Part shown: one piece after another, positions 9,915 through 18,186 of the stretch
How positions within the stretch are numbered: position 1 is the stretch's first letter
Layout of the letters: the number at the start of each line of letters is the position of its first letter
Source of the DNA: Chara braunii
Taxonomy: Eukaryota > Streptophyta > Charophyceae > Charales > Characeae
Length of the DNA: 22,999 bases
NCBI GenBank assembly: GCA_003427395.1
Contig: BFEA01000264.1
Coordinates: 674,992-697,990, forward strand
Reading direction: 5' to 3'
The notes under the pieces: model-generated
Database searches by the model: none
Told to the model about the DNA's origin: nothing
The model's input: only the letters and a program-made list of their open reading frames with translations
Made by a program: the position numbers and the translations under genes

Positions 9915-9928
9915 AAAAAAAAAAAAAA
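9915..9928 (+). repeat. Poly(A) tract, 14 bases
   Basis: A14 directly after the hairpin at 9891-9909. Confidence 0.9.
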
Positions 9929-10349
9929 CTAAAACTCAAACTACAATGAAGCGCCAGATGGCGCACAGCGGAGTATCAGGGGCACTTCAGCCCCACTGTA
10001 CGTGACANCGCCCTGAAAAATGGGCGACTGTTTTTTCAAGTTTATTTTATTATTTTTTTGTTATTTTTTTCTAGATTCGTTTTAGATTTTTTTGTTTTTA
10101 GATTTCGTTGGTTTTTGTTTTTCTTTTAGTAAAAATTAGCAAGTGCCCGTTCCTTTTTTACGAACGGGCTGTCACCTCAGCAATAGGATGAGCAAAATCG
10201 AATGAATCTGTCGTGGNAATGCGGCTGAGTTCGGGACGTGGGTTTTGGACCTTGTACTGGAGTTACGAGGGTCCCTCTGCGCACGTTTGAGGCTGCCCCG
10301 ACAACTCGTCCATAGTTGGCAACGACTGCGACTGTCGGGATGCCCACAC

Positions 10350-10360
10350 GGAGAGAGAGA

Positions 10361-10414
<54 letters not shown>
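10350..10414 (+). repeat. (GA)n microsatellite
   Basis: About 30 GA units with one GGAA interruption near 10360. It produces the Ser-Leu runs seen in an antisense open frame. Confidence 0.97.
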
Positions 10415-10423
<9 letters not shown>

Positions 10424-10756
10424 AGAAAAACTTGACAGACTGTTTCGTCGGACTTTCACCGACTCATCAGGAGGCTGCGCCCCTACAGTCTGAGTGGGAC
10501 AAGCAAAATCGAATGAACCTTCGATTAGAACATGGAAATATACGCCGTCCCACTTTGGCCTTANAGCCAAAAGGTCTGCGTCTGTTCGTCGAGAACAGGC
10601 TGCAGACCGCCGCCTGCACCTGGCGCCGTAGGCGTCCGGGTACGGGCGCATGGGGGCAGTAGGAAAGAAGACTCTGTTGAGCTTGACTCTAGTTCGACTC
10701 TGTGAAATGACACAGAGAGGGAGGCTTCTCGTTTTGAAAACAAGCTGCCCCCTCAC

Positions 10757-10779
10757 AAAAAAAAAAAAAAAAAAAAAAA
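10757..10779 (+). repeat. Poly(A) tract, 23 bases
   Basis: A23, immediately followed by the hairpin GTCGCG/CGCGAC at 10780-10799. No target-site duplication found that would mark a retroposed insert. Confidence 0.95.
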
Positions 10780-11052
10780 GTCGCGAATCTATCCGCGACG
10801 CAGGGCCAAATGCAGCAGTGGAAGCTTTTGGACCTTGAGATGATAGCAGACTGTTGAATTCCAACAGTCTGCTCTACCTGGCTCTATACAACCGGTTGTG
10901 GCTGCGTCTGGCCGGGGTTAGCGGCCAGATGCATTACCGAAGCTTGGAACTTGGTTCCCCTAGGGGAACATCAAGTTTCTCAGCCCTTGATCTCAGGCCT
11001 CGCTCCGAGTTTTGGCTGGGGGCAAAGCTGCTGCCCACACCCTCCAGCCAAC

Positions 11053-11059
11053 TATAAAA
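11053..11059 (+). promoter_or_regulatory. Possible TATA box inside the retrotransposon
   Basis: TATAAAA lies just after a palindrome-rich stretch and just before the 12-bp inverted repeat 11072-11128. It could start an internal non-coding transcript; no coding region follows, so this is weak. Confidence 0.25.
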
Positions 11060-11383
11060 CAACCAGCAGCCAGCCAGCATTCAGTTGTGGCTGGTGGTGC
11101 TGGCATTCTACTTGGTTGAATGCTGGCTGCTGCTGTGAGGGAGCTGCTGGAGAGTGAGGTGGAGATGAGTGGAGGATCGCAAAAGAGAGAGGGGAGGACT
11201 GCTGGAGGTGGCCATAGCTGTGGGACACAACCATAGCCGCCGTCTCAGCGAGGTGAAAAGAGAGAGAGGGAAGCGCTGGAGGTCTGCAGGGAGCACGAGA
11301 GAGAGGGCAGCCATAGCTGCCGCTGCACTAGGTGGAGCGCAGGGGAGGTGTTGTTTGTTCAGCACGGCGGTGACAACGGGTTT

Positions 11384-11650
11384 ATCGACGGCAGTGCGGA
11401 AGCGCTGCCGAAATTTTACGTCGACGGCTATGCATTTTCGGCGCTAACGGGGAAGCGCTGCCGAAATTTTGCGGCGGCAGCTGTTTTTTTCGACGGTAGT
11501 GCAAAAGCGCTGATGAAATTTTGCAGCGGCAGCTGTTTTTTTTACGGTGACGCGGACCCGCTACCGAAATTTTGCGGCGGCAGGTGTACCTTTTTAGGCG
11601 GCGACGCGGAAGCGTGGCCAAAATTTTGCGGCAGCAGCAGTTTTTTTTAG
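11384..11650 (+). repeat. Five tandem repeats of 51-54 bp
   Basis: The anchor AAATTTT (mostly CGAAATTTTGCGGC) recurs at 11411, 11464, 11516, 11567 and 11621, spaced 53, 52, 51 and 54 bases, with GCGGCAGC and T-runs between. One frame gives an 18-residue repeat (PKFCGG...), but there is no other sign of coding. Confidence 0.8.
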
Positions 11651-11853
11651 CATTGGTGTGAAGATGTTGTCCGGTCTTCGCGGCAGCGACGACAATTTTG
11701 AGGGGTGTCATTAAAAGGGGGTGTGTTTTGAGGTGGTGTTGACGTTGTGCTGTCCGCATATTGCGGCGGCGACGCTTCGACACAGTGGTGGCATAGTGGT
11801 ACTGGTCGCAAGTGGTGACAGTGCTGAGATACTGAGGGGGTTGTGTGTCAGTG

Positions 11854-11927
11854 GACGATCCTCTCATTTGGAGTGGTGTGGATCACTTTTTTGACAGCTT
11901 ACTGCGACGATCTTCTCATTTGGAGTG
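11854..11927 (+). repeat. 22-bp direct repeat, 52 bases apart
   Basis: GACGATCCTCTCATTTGGAG and two more bases at 11854-11875 recur with one change at 11906-11927. The spacing equals the period of the tandem repeat just upstream, so it may be a decayed continuation. Confidence 0.55.
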
Positions 11928-12192
11928 TGGTTTATACGGCTTTCTTGAGTGGGTCGTTTGCTATCTTTGGTTCAGCTTCACTCAAGGTCTGTTAGTCTGA
12001 CTCGGTCCTCTTCACACCTGTGTGAACCCGCACTTGCTTGACCCTGTTCTTTGAGCGTTCATTGAAAAGGTAGAGGAGATGTGTGCATGCGCGTGTGAAT
12101 GAGAGTCTGACTTGAGGATGGGTTTGCATCGTGTTGGTTTTGAATTTGTTTGTCTGATCTGATGTGCAGGTAAGACGACAACTGCCTAAAAA

Positions 12193-12467
12193 NNNNNNNN
12201 NNNNNNNNNNNNNNNNNNNNNNNNNNNNNNNNNNNNNNNNNNNNNNNNNNNNNNNNNNNNNNNNNNNNNNNNNNNNNNNNNNNNNNNNNNNNNNNNNNNN
12301 NNNNNNNNNNNNNNNNNNNNNNNNNNNNNNNNNNNNNNNNNNNNNNNNNNNNNNNNNNNNNNNNNNNNNNNNNNNNNNNNNNNNNNNNNNNNNNNNNNNN
12401 NNNNNNNNNNNNNNNNNNNNNNNNNNNNNNNNNNNNNNNNNNNNNNNNNNNNNNNNNNNNNNNNNNN
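12193..12467. other. Assembly gap of 275 N
   Basis: Unknown bases, flanked on the left by an A-rich end (ctaaaaa) and on the right by A23 (12468-12490). The gap probably sits in or next to a homopolymer. Single ambiguous bases also occur at 6718, 10008, 10217, 10564, 12731, 13191, 13292 and 13304. Confidence 0.99.
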
Positions 12468-12611
12468 AAAAAAAAAAAAAAAAAAAAAAAGAGGGAGAGA
12501 TCTGATCATGGCGCGGAAGCGAAGGGATGACGATGGTTTTTTTGTCACTCACTTATGTGTGTGCTGAAGGGATGGGAAGACAGTAGACGACGAGAAACGG
12601 AGCGATCACAC

Positions 12612-12624
12612 AAAGGGGAAGAAG
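12612..12624 (+). other. Candidate polypurine tract
   Basis: aaaggggaagaag, 13 purines, is followed directly by TG, the usual LTR start. It would prime plus-strand synthesis and place the 3' LTR start at 12625. Other purine runs nearby are less well placed. The assignment cannot be checked against the 5' LTR because its start is outside the window. Confidence 0.55.
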
Positions 12625-12880
12625 TGAATCGGACATAGATTTTTCCCGAGGCTACCCATTCTTTCCCGAATGACCCCTTTTGTCTATGCCTTTCCATCTG
12701 AATGTCTTTCTTCTCTGTGATCTCCTTCTTNGTCTAGGTTCGCGCTTGACGTCAGGCGATAAAGGGCTGACCATCTGCTGTAGTAAGTGCATTTCCTTTC
12801 CCTAGGGGGCATCTGAGGCGGGGGTTCGTTGCCTTAGGGGCCGACCCTGTTAACGACTTGGAGTGGACCGCTTAGGCGGG

Positions 12881-12959
12881 GGGATACCATGCTGTCGTGC
12901 TGGAGCCAGCCCGACTTCTGAGATCCGAGGTTCGCTCGCGTGAGGACGAGGGGTATCCC
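12881..12959 (+). repeat. Multibranched inverted repeat in U3
   Basis: An 8-bp closing stem GGGATACC (12881-12888) / GGTATCCC (12952-12959) encloses a hairpin at 12894-12915 (GTCG..GCTG/CAGC..CGAC) and a small one at 12926-12938 (CGAG/CTCG). The fold is predicted by eye. Confidence 0.55.
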
Positions 12960-13086
12960 TGACCACCTCCTAGGGGATGGACGTGTGCTATTCACGGAAG
13001 GCGTTAAGTTCTTGGCGGCTCACGTTAAGAAGGACCACTATAGTTTACCCTTCTAGTGGCCGTTTTACGAGCCACGGACGAATGGA

Positions 13087-13188
13087 GAACTGGTGCCATA
13101 AGAAGCCCAGTTCGTGCTTTCACTAGCTATGGACGAAGTGCGTGTTGGCACTACCCTCGTGGATAGGGTTGCACCATAAGAAGTGCAA
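13087..13188 (+). repeat. Four consecutive hairpins in U3, two with the same loop
   Basis: 13087-13113 (GAACTGG, bulged T, GC / GC, CCAGTTC) and 13169-13188 (TTGCAC/GTGCAA) both carry the loop CATAAGAA. Between them lie AGTGC/GCACT (13137-13152) and ACCCT/AGGGT (13153-13169), almost end to end. Confidence 0.7.
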
Positions 13189-13983
13189 GCNTGGGGTAAT
13201 CAGGCTAGTTGACAAAAGAATGTAACTAAAGCATTGCCTGGAATATCTTTATATCGCGGACTGGTATTTCATCACTCGTGAAACAGAAAAANTAATCATT
13301 GCTNAGGAGGACAAAGCGACCAACAAAATTTGAAAATGGATCCTTGACCTTAATGAGGCATTCAACGTTCGGTCGTTCAAGTCGAGTATTGACTCGTATA
13401 GTGGTGGCCGGACTACTAGCAAATGACATTCACACCAAAGTTAGAAAGGTAGTGACGTCATCGCTAGAACAGTGTGATCCTAACTCTACTTGAGAGTTGA
13501 GATGTACGCATTTCTTTGCTTGCAGTCAGCATGCGGTGGAATGAAAGAACTTGGCAACGCATCTCATCAAGTCGAAAAAGTCATGCCAGTCCAACCGTCT
13601 GGCAAGTAGAGTGTAGGTACTTTAGTCAGACGCCAGTTGAGCGTCGCATCCTGTATAAGTCATGCTTTTGTCTATTTGTTGACGAATGGTATGCATGATT
13701 GTATTACATATAAGTTGATGTAAGAATACGTGTCAGCTTACGTTGACATGAGACTTCCTTTGATGTTTAACTTTTAATTGTCTTTGGGAAAAGGGACTAG
13801 GATTGATTGAGGTTTTCTTACGCTTGGAATATCACGTCCTAGTCGACGGACGTCGTTCCGATTCCTGGGAGATCAGCGCCCCAGGGACGGGCGGCGTTGA
13901 GGTCCACTTGACGTTTAACCATGCGTACCTATTCTACAGCGAACGAGCAAACGCCCTCGGCCGGCCTACCTCTGCAATTGCAT

Positions 13984-13990
13984 TATAAAA
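13984..13990 (+). promoter_or_regulatory. TATA box of the 3' LTR
   Basis: TATAAAA at the position equal to 514-520 of the left LTR. In this copy it could drive read-out transcription into 14261 onward. Confidence 0.55.
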
Positions 13991-14260
13991 GCTTTCGCAT
14001 GTGGGTCGGTAGCTCGGTAGGGATACGCCCCTAAGGGTAGTGACAGCCCCTTAGGGAAGGTAAGTTGTGCCCCGCGAGAACCTCTCCTGTCGTAGGGGAC
14101 CGCGGGATGTACAGTTGGCGCACTCCGCCGGAGCGGCGAAGGGTCGATGCGGGTTACCGTGTCGTCCTCGAGTTGTCTCTAAAAAGTTGAAAGCCTAAGT
14201 TTCTCCTGCGTGACGCGGCCGGGAGGGCCCTCGCTCGCGCGGGGGCCGATGCGCTCGACA

Positions 14261-15399
14261 ACGCATCACATGGGAGAGCTGGCGACGAGGTGGACGGTGG
14301 GATATGGTGGCGCGCAGTAGGAGATGGGTTTGATGGGTAGTGAGGGGGAACAACCACGGGTGGTAAGGTAAGGGGGAGGGTGGGGCAGATGGGCAGAGGG
14401 GTGAGGAGGCATCGGACAAGGTTAGGATGTGTCGCTTTCGTCTTTTGAAAAACCCTTCCCTCTTCGTCAACAGTATGGTATGGGTATGATTATGGTGGAT
14501 TGAACCCCCTGTGGCGACTCGTCAACACGTTTGGCGAGGGGGTGCCACACCATCCTCGATTTCCTTCGGGGGATCGAAGATCGCCGTTCATGTCTTTGGT
14601 GCTAACTTTGCTTTGAGTCTAGGTGCTTGCAGTGGGAGGAAGGGAGTTTCTCCCCCAAAGACGCAGGGGTAGGGTTTGAGGGGTGTGAGGTAAGTAGCTT
14701 ATTTGAGAAAGACGGGATGGGAGGCTGCTTCTTATTGCATTAGGATTCAGACCATGTGTGGCTTGCCTGTCTTATAATTCAAACTCTACTGCTAATCTTC
14801 TGATAACTTTCTGTTCATGATTTCAATTCATGATTCGGGATCTTCTTGATAAAAGGATTCCAATGATGTGACATATCAGAATTTCAATTGAGTGTTTCAC
14901 GTTTTGTTGTATGCTCTTTTCCCGGATTTCTTTTGAGTTGTGGTCGCTTCCCTGAAATTTTTTCAGAGAATGGTTTTTGAATGATTTCGTTTTAAGAATT
15001 GTGATTAGCTTAACATTTGATTCATGACATCTTAGGTGTTTTTTGGATAAAATTGATCCCTAATGCGAAATTCGTATTTCTATTCTGAGCAAGATCTTTT
15101 ATCTGAAATTCATATTTTATGAGCAAGATTCCTAATCTGAAATTCGTCAATCAAAGTTCTTCTCTGATTTTAATGAATGATTACTCATTTTTTATTCACA
15201 AAGGGTTACAAACCGATTTTTTCAAAGTGAAATTGATGTCCTACGTTTACCCATCTTTGATCTAATTCAAAATCTGATGTAGGTTTTCAGAAGTTGTAGT
15301 TCAACTGTGCTAGGAGATGGTTTTGCAAAAGAAAAAGGGAAGGTCGAATTAGAGGCAGGTGGGAAGTGGGTGGGTTCACTAAGAGGGGGGATCAACGAT
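14261..15399. other. Gene-free flanking DNA right of the retrotransposon
   Basis: No convincing coding sequence. The start is G-rich (14261-14420). At 15063-15150 a unit with CTGAAATTCRT and GAGCAAGAT recurs about three times at 36-39 bp. The rest is AT-rich without recognisable features. Confidence 0.5.
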
Positions 15400-15405
15400 T
15401 CAGGG

Positions 15406-16815
15406 CGGTAAGTCTATCATCACAAGGGTGGGGTAGGACGACATTGACCGGTGTTGGAGCATTCGCTCTGTGATCAGGGGGAGCTTGAGGTCATTGAAGT
15501 TATGTCGAGGGTAGAAGGCATAACCATCTTGCCCTACGTAGCTATTGTCGGGGCGATGATCCTGTAACCTTTGAAGGGGCTTTACAGTTAAAGGGAATTG
15601 TCGAGGGGGAAGACACTCTTTGTCTGTCCGAAACAATTAGGTCGGTGTTGGGGCAGTTTGTATTGCCTTGTAACCCTAGCGGGGGGGTATGAGATCTGAT
15701 GATTTATGGTACGAGGATTGAAAGTCTGGGCGGCATATCCTTTATCTATGGTTAGGGAAGAAGATGGATTGTTAGTGTTTCGTGTTCTTGTCCTTCTTCC
15801 TTATGGTTTTCTTAAATGGAAAGGTGAAAGTCGGAGGTATGGTTTGGAGGAATTTTGGGTGGGCTCGTGCAGTAGAGGAAGGGTTGCTCAGGGTAGTAAG
15901 TCTAGTAGAAGGGCGGAGTGGGGCGACCTTGGCCGGTGCTAGAGCAGTGGCTCTGTGACTGAGAGGAGTTTGAGGCTATTGGAGTTATATCGAGGGTGGA
16001 AGGCATAACCACCTCTCTCAACGTAGTTGATGCCAAGGCGGTGACCATGTAACCCGCTAGGGGGTTTGCAGCTAAGGAAGTAGTCGAAGAAGGAAGACAC
16101 TTCCTATCCGTCAGAAAACAACTAGTTCGGTGCTGGGGCAGTTTGTGTTGCCTTACAACCCTAGGTAGGGCAACAAAAAAAATTCTCATAATTAAATAAT
16201 CATTCTATATTGAAATTACATTCTAAATTTTAAATTTCCATTTCATCTTAAAAATGTCATGCTAATTTTAAAATTTTCCTTCTTACTTGAAAACTTTCCT
16301 TCCAGGAATAGGGTATCCCTTCTTATTTGAACTGCATGCTAGAGATGGAATGAGAATCTGAACGAGCTCGTGAAATATTTTAATTGGATTGTCCTTCTAA
16401 TTAAAGATTTTCAATCATAAATAAGTTAATTTAATCTAAATTTGAAGATATTTGTTGTAGTAGAATGAAATTTTAATTAAAACATTTCATAAACTCGTCC
16501 AGAGTTTCATTCCATCTTGAACAAATAGATGTAGTTGGAAGAGAAAACTCATATTTAGACGGTAACTTATCAAATAAAATTGGAAATTTTTGAATTGGAC
16601 GAACATAGGAATGCTAATTTATAAATATAAAGGATTTTTTTTTTTATAGAATGTTTTTTCAACGTTCGTTTCTCGTGGGAATTCTTCTGTTGGGGGGCAT
16701 GAGAACTTACAATTTCTAGTACGAGGAATGAAAGTCTGAGCTGCGGTTTCTCGTCTGCAGCGAGGGTCTGAGTTGGATTGTTAGTGACTCTATTCCTGAT
16801 TTTCGTCTTTCTGTT
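15406..16815 (+). repeat. Diverged direct duplication, second copy split by an AT-rich block
   Basis: Copy A (15406-15810) and copy B (15894-16171 plus 16692-16815) share many blocks, for example AGGCATAACCA, GGGGCAGTTTGT and ACGAGGA(T/A)TGAAAGTCTG. Between the two parts of copy B lies 16172-16690. Open frames inside are short and not conserved between copies. Confidence 0.7.
16172..16690. repeat. AT-rich block inserted into copy B
   Basis: About 520 bases, strongly AT-rich with many TTTAAAT-like words, absent from the matching point of copy A (near 15680). It could be an old insertion or, less likely, sequence lost from copy A. No terminal repeats or target-site duplication seen. Confidence 0.5.
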
Positions 16816-16899
16816 TTTCATTGTTTTTTTTCTTCTTATGAATGCTCTTGAAAAAACGTTGGTTGTTTGGTGGCCTTAAGAATGTTTTAGGACTCTGGG

Positions 16900-17170
16900 G
16901 GCTCTTAGCAACTTGTCTTAGGTGACTTCGATGTTGTAACACTCTGTGATCTGTGGTTGTTCGATGCCAGAATGACGCTTACCGGTGTTGGGGTGTTGCC
17001 CTGTAACCTGCTGATGCAGGAGCGTGAGGCCTGGTAGAAAGATCTGGGGATGCTTTGGGGTAGGCATTCCACGGGACAACCAAGGGTTGCTGCTGGGACG
17101 ACACTGGTCGGAGCTGGGGTAAGTTGTGTTGCCCTGTAACCCAACTGGAAGTGGGGGTGTGAGGCCTGGA
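16900..17170 (+). repeat. Further copies of the CCGGTGTTGGGG...TGTAACCC motif
   Basis: The 30-45 bp motif found in the duplication at 15406-16171 recurs at 16981-17009 and 17104-17143, each followed by GAGGCCTGG. Six related copies in all lie between 15446 and 17143. Confidence 0.6.
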
Positions 17171-17308
17171 AGAGCTCGACAAGGAGTAAGACAGGGTTGG
17201 AGAATTTTGGAAGGTTTTGCTATGGATTTCGAGGGTTTGGGAGCATTTGAAGGACCTTTGCGGTCTACTTCCATACTTCCTGAATTACTCTAAGTTCTCT
17301 CAGACATT

Positions 17309-17816
17309 TTTTCAGCTGAAGCTGGGTAATGACCCCGGTATTGCAAAAAAAAAATCGAGGCGAGTAAGAGAAGGATATCACGTGTCCTAGTAGTGAGGGG
17401 GTTAGTTGGTAGGATGGGAGTAGGGTATAGCTGCAGCGGAGATGGTGACTCTGCTGAAGTAAGCCTTATCGGAGTGGGGAACAAGGAATTGATTGGTGGT
17501 GTCTGAGTCTTTTTCCGAATTGTACATATGATTTTGGTCAAAAAACAAAAAAGGGTGTGTGGGGTTTTCAAAAGCAGAGATGGTGGGATATCAAACGTCC
17601 TACTAGTGAAGGGGCTAGCTGGTAGGATGGAAATAGGGTACAACAGCAGCGGAGATGGTGGCTCTGCAACAGTAAGTCCTTCCGGAGTGAGGTCAAGAGG
17701 ATGGATGGGGGGTTCCTGAGTCGTTTTTCGAATTTTGCCTAATTTTGAAGTCTGTCGTAGTAATTTCTTAAGTAACCCCAATTTTTTCTTAACCAAGCAG
17801 GGTAATGGCCCCGGAT
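17309..17816 (+). repeat. Duplicated blocks of about 150 bp and 30 bp
   Basis: 17372-17520 resembles 17586-17733 (shared TTGGTAGGATGG or CTGGTAGGATGG and GCAGCGGAGATGGTG). 17309-17339 resembles 17784-17816 (GGGTAATGACCCCGG against GGGTAATGGCCCCGG). No gene. Confidence 0.65.
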
Positions 17817-17854
17817 GTCAACTTTCAAAGTCTATGTAAATTTTCATATGGGAC

Positions 17855-17880
17855 GCTGGGCCCGGTTCCCAGCACGTGCT
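17855..17880. repeat. Hairpin and CACGTG palindrome
   Basis: GCTGGG-cccggtt-CCCAGC (17855-17873) overlaps the 10-bp palindrome AGCACGTGCT (17871-17880), which holds a G-box core CACGTG. No gene start is near. Confidence 0.5.
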
Positions 17881-17912
17881 GCTTCCCATGAATAGATTGG
17901 AGCCTTTTTGAA

Positions 17913-17914
<2 letters not shown>

Positions 17915-17951
<37 letters not shown>

Positions 17952-17973
17952 ACTACAACAACAACAACAACAT
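17915..17973 (+). repeat. Poly(A)36 followed by (CAA)n
   Basis: A36 at 17915-17950, then cactacaacaacaacaacaa. This may be the tail of a retroposon read on +, or the end of an element read on -, where it would be (TTG)n then poly(T), a form of 3' end known from some plant SINEs. Confidence 0.85.
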
Positions 17974-18186
17974 AGGGGGAGGGTTAATCGGGGAGGCACA
18001 GCGACAGGCCACTCTGATGATGCTCGGTCCCTCTGCTACCGGCTGTCCCCTAGCCAATGTCCCCCATTGGGGGTTTCCTGACGGCAAGGCCACCCGATGT
18101 CAGATTAGACACAATATTGAATTTACCTAGGTTGGTTAGTCTGATAATAATACCTCAAGGCCATCGCCCTTTGAAAAAAAAAAAAA
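17951..18186. mobile_element. Possible short retroposon between two poly(A) tracts
   Basis: About 236 bases, from the (CAA)n to A13 at 18174-18186. The inside has a hairpin around ccccattgggg and no open frame. No RNA polymerase III A or B box was found on either strand and no clear target-site duplication, so a SINE call is only tentative. Confidence 0.25.

Larger units (their letters stand above)
7301..11128. repeat. Dense series of unrelated short inverted repeats (hairpin array)
   Basis: At least 34 stems can be read by eye, most 5-12 bp with loops of 2-13 bases. Examples: 7633-7656 (7 bp), 8659-8680 CTTTCGAA/TTCGAAAG, 8919-8940 TAAGCGAC/GTCGCTTA, 8961-8993 (13 pairs, one bulge), 9179-9212 (11 pairs, one bulge), 9590-9663 (10 bp), 9819-9840 TTCGATCCC/GGGATCGAA, 9891-9909 CCGTTGGC/GCCAACGG, 10145-10169 GCCCGTTC/GAACGGGC, 10573-10608 (nested), 10698-10717, 10845-10873 AGCAGACTGTTG/CAACAGTCTGCT, 10907-10929, 10948-10977, 11012-11051, 11072-11128 (12 bp). 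The stems share no sequence with one another. Confidence 0.75.
7102..12611 (+). other. Long non-coding 3' internal region of the retrotransposon
   Basis: About 5.5 kb between integrase and the polypurine tract with no believable protein. Open frames here are short, low in complexity or contain (SL)n or poly-Phe from simple repeats. It holds a dense series of short inverted repeats (7301-11128), a GA microsatellite, degenerate tandem repeats, poly(A) tracts at 9915-9928, 10757-10779 and 12468-12490, and a gap. Part of it may be nested insertions, but I could not define borders for any. Confidence 0.7.
1..14260 (+). mobile_element. Large Ty3/Gypsy-type LTR retrotransposon, 5' end outside window
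   Basis: Direct repeats at 1-790 and 13471-14260 flank gag, protease, reverse transcriptase, RNase H and integrase, in that order, which is the Ty3/Gypsy order (integrase last). A primer-binding site follows the left repeat and a purine tract lies before the presumed start of the right LTR. No chromodomain is seen after integrase and no envelope-like ORF follows it. The internal region is unusually long at its 3' side (7102 to about 12624). The coding part carries three in-frame stops and two frame changes, so this copy is not autonomous as it stands. Long LTRs and a tRNA-Asp primer recall the plant Athila group, but no sequence comparison was possible. The target-site duplication cannot be checked because the left border lies outside the window; bases 14261-14265 would be its right half. 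Confidence 0.9.
12625..14260 (+). repeat. 3' LTR (start inferred, end firm)
   Basis: The part 13471-14260 matches the left LTR; the part before it is inferred U3, starting with TG after the purine tract and giving 1636 bp with TG...CA ends. U3 is rich in inverted repeats (12881-12959 and 13087-13188). TATA box at 13984-13990. The right end is fixed by the loss of similarity at 14261, where the left copy goes on into the primer site. Confidence 0.75.

Noticed and set aside
10172-10864. Antisense open frame of 230 codons
   Set aside because: It is built over the GA microsatellite and a poly(A) tract, giving Ser-Leu and Phe runs, and contains ambiguous bases.
7301-11128. CRISPR-like array reading of the hairpin region
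   Set aside because: The repeats do not share sequence and have no regular spacing; the setting is a eukaryotic retrotransposon.
11992-12552. Open frames running through the gap
   Set aside because: They exist only because unknown bases carry no stops.
13516-13698. Short open frame repeated in both LTRs (also 22-228)
   Set aside because: It recurs only because the LTR recurs; the product has no domain, and the changes between copies show no sign of protein constraint.
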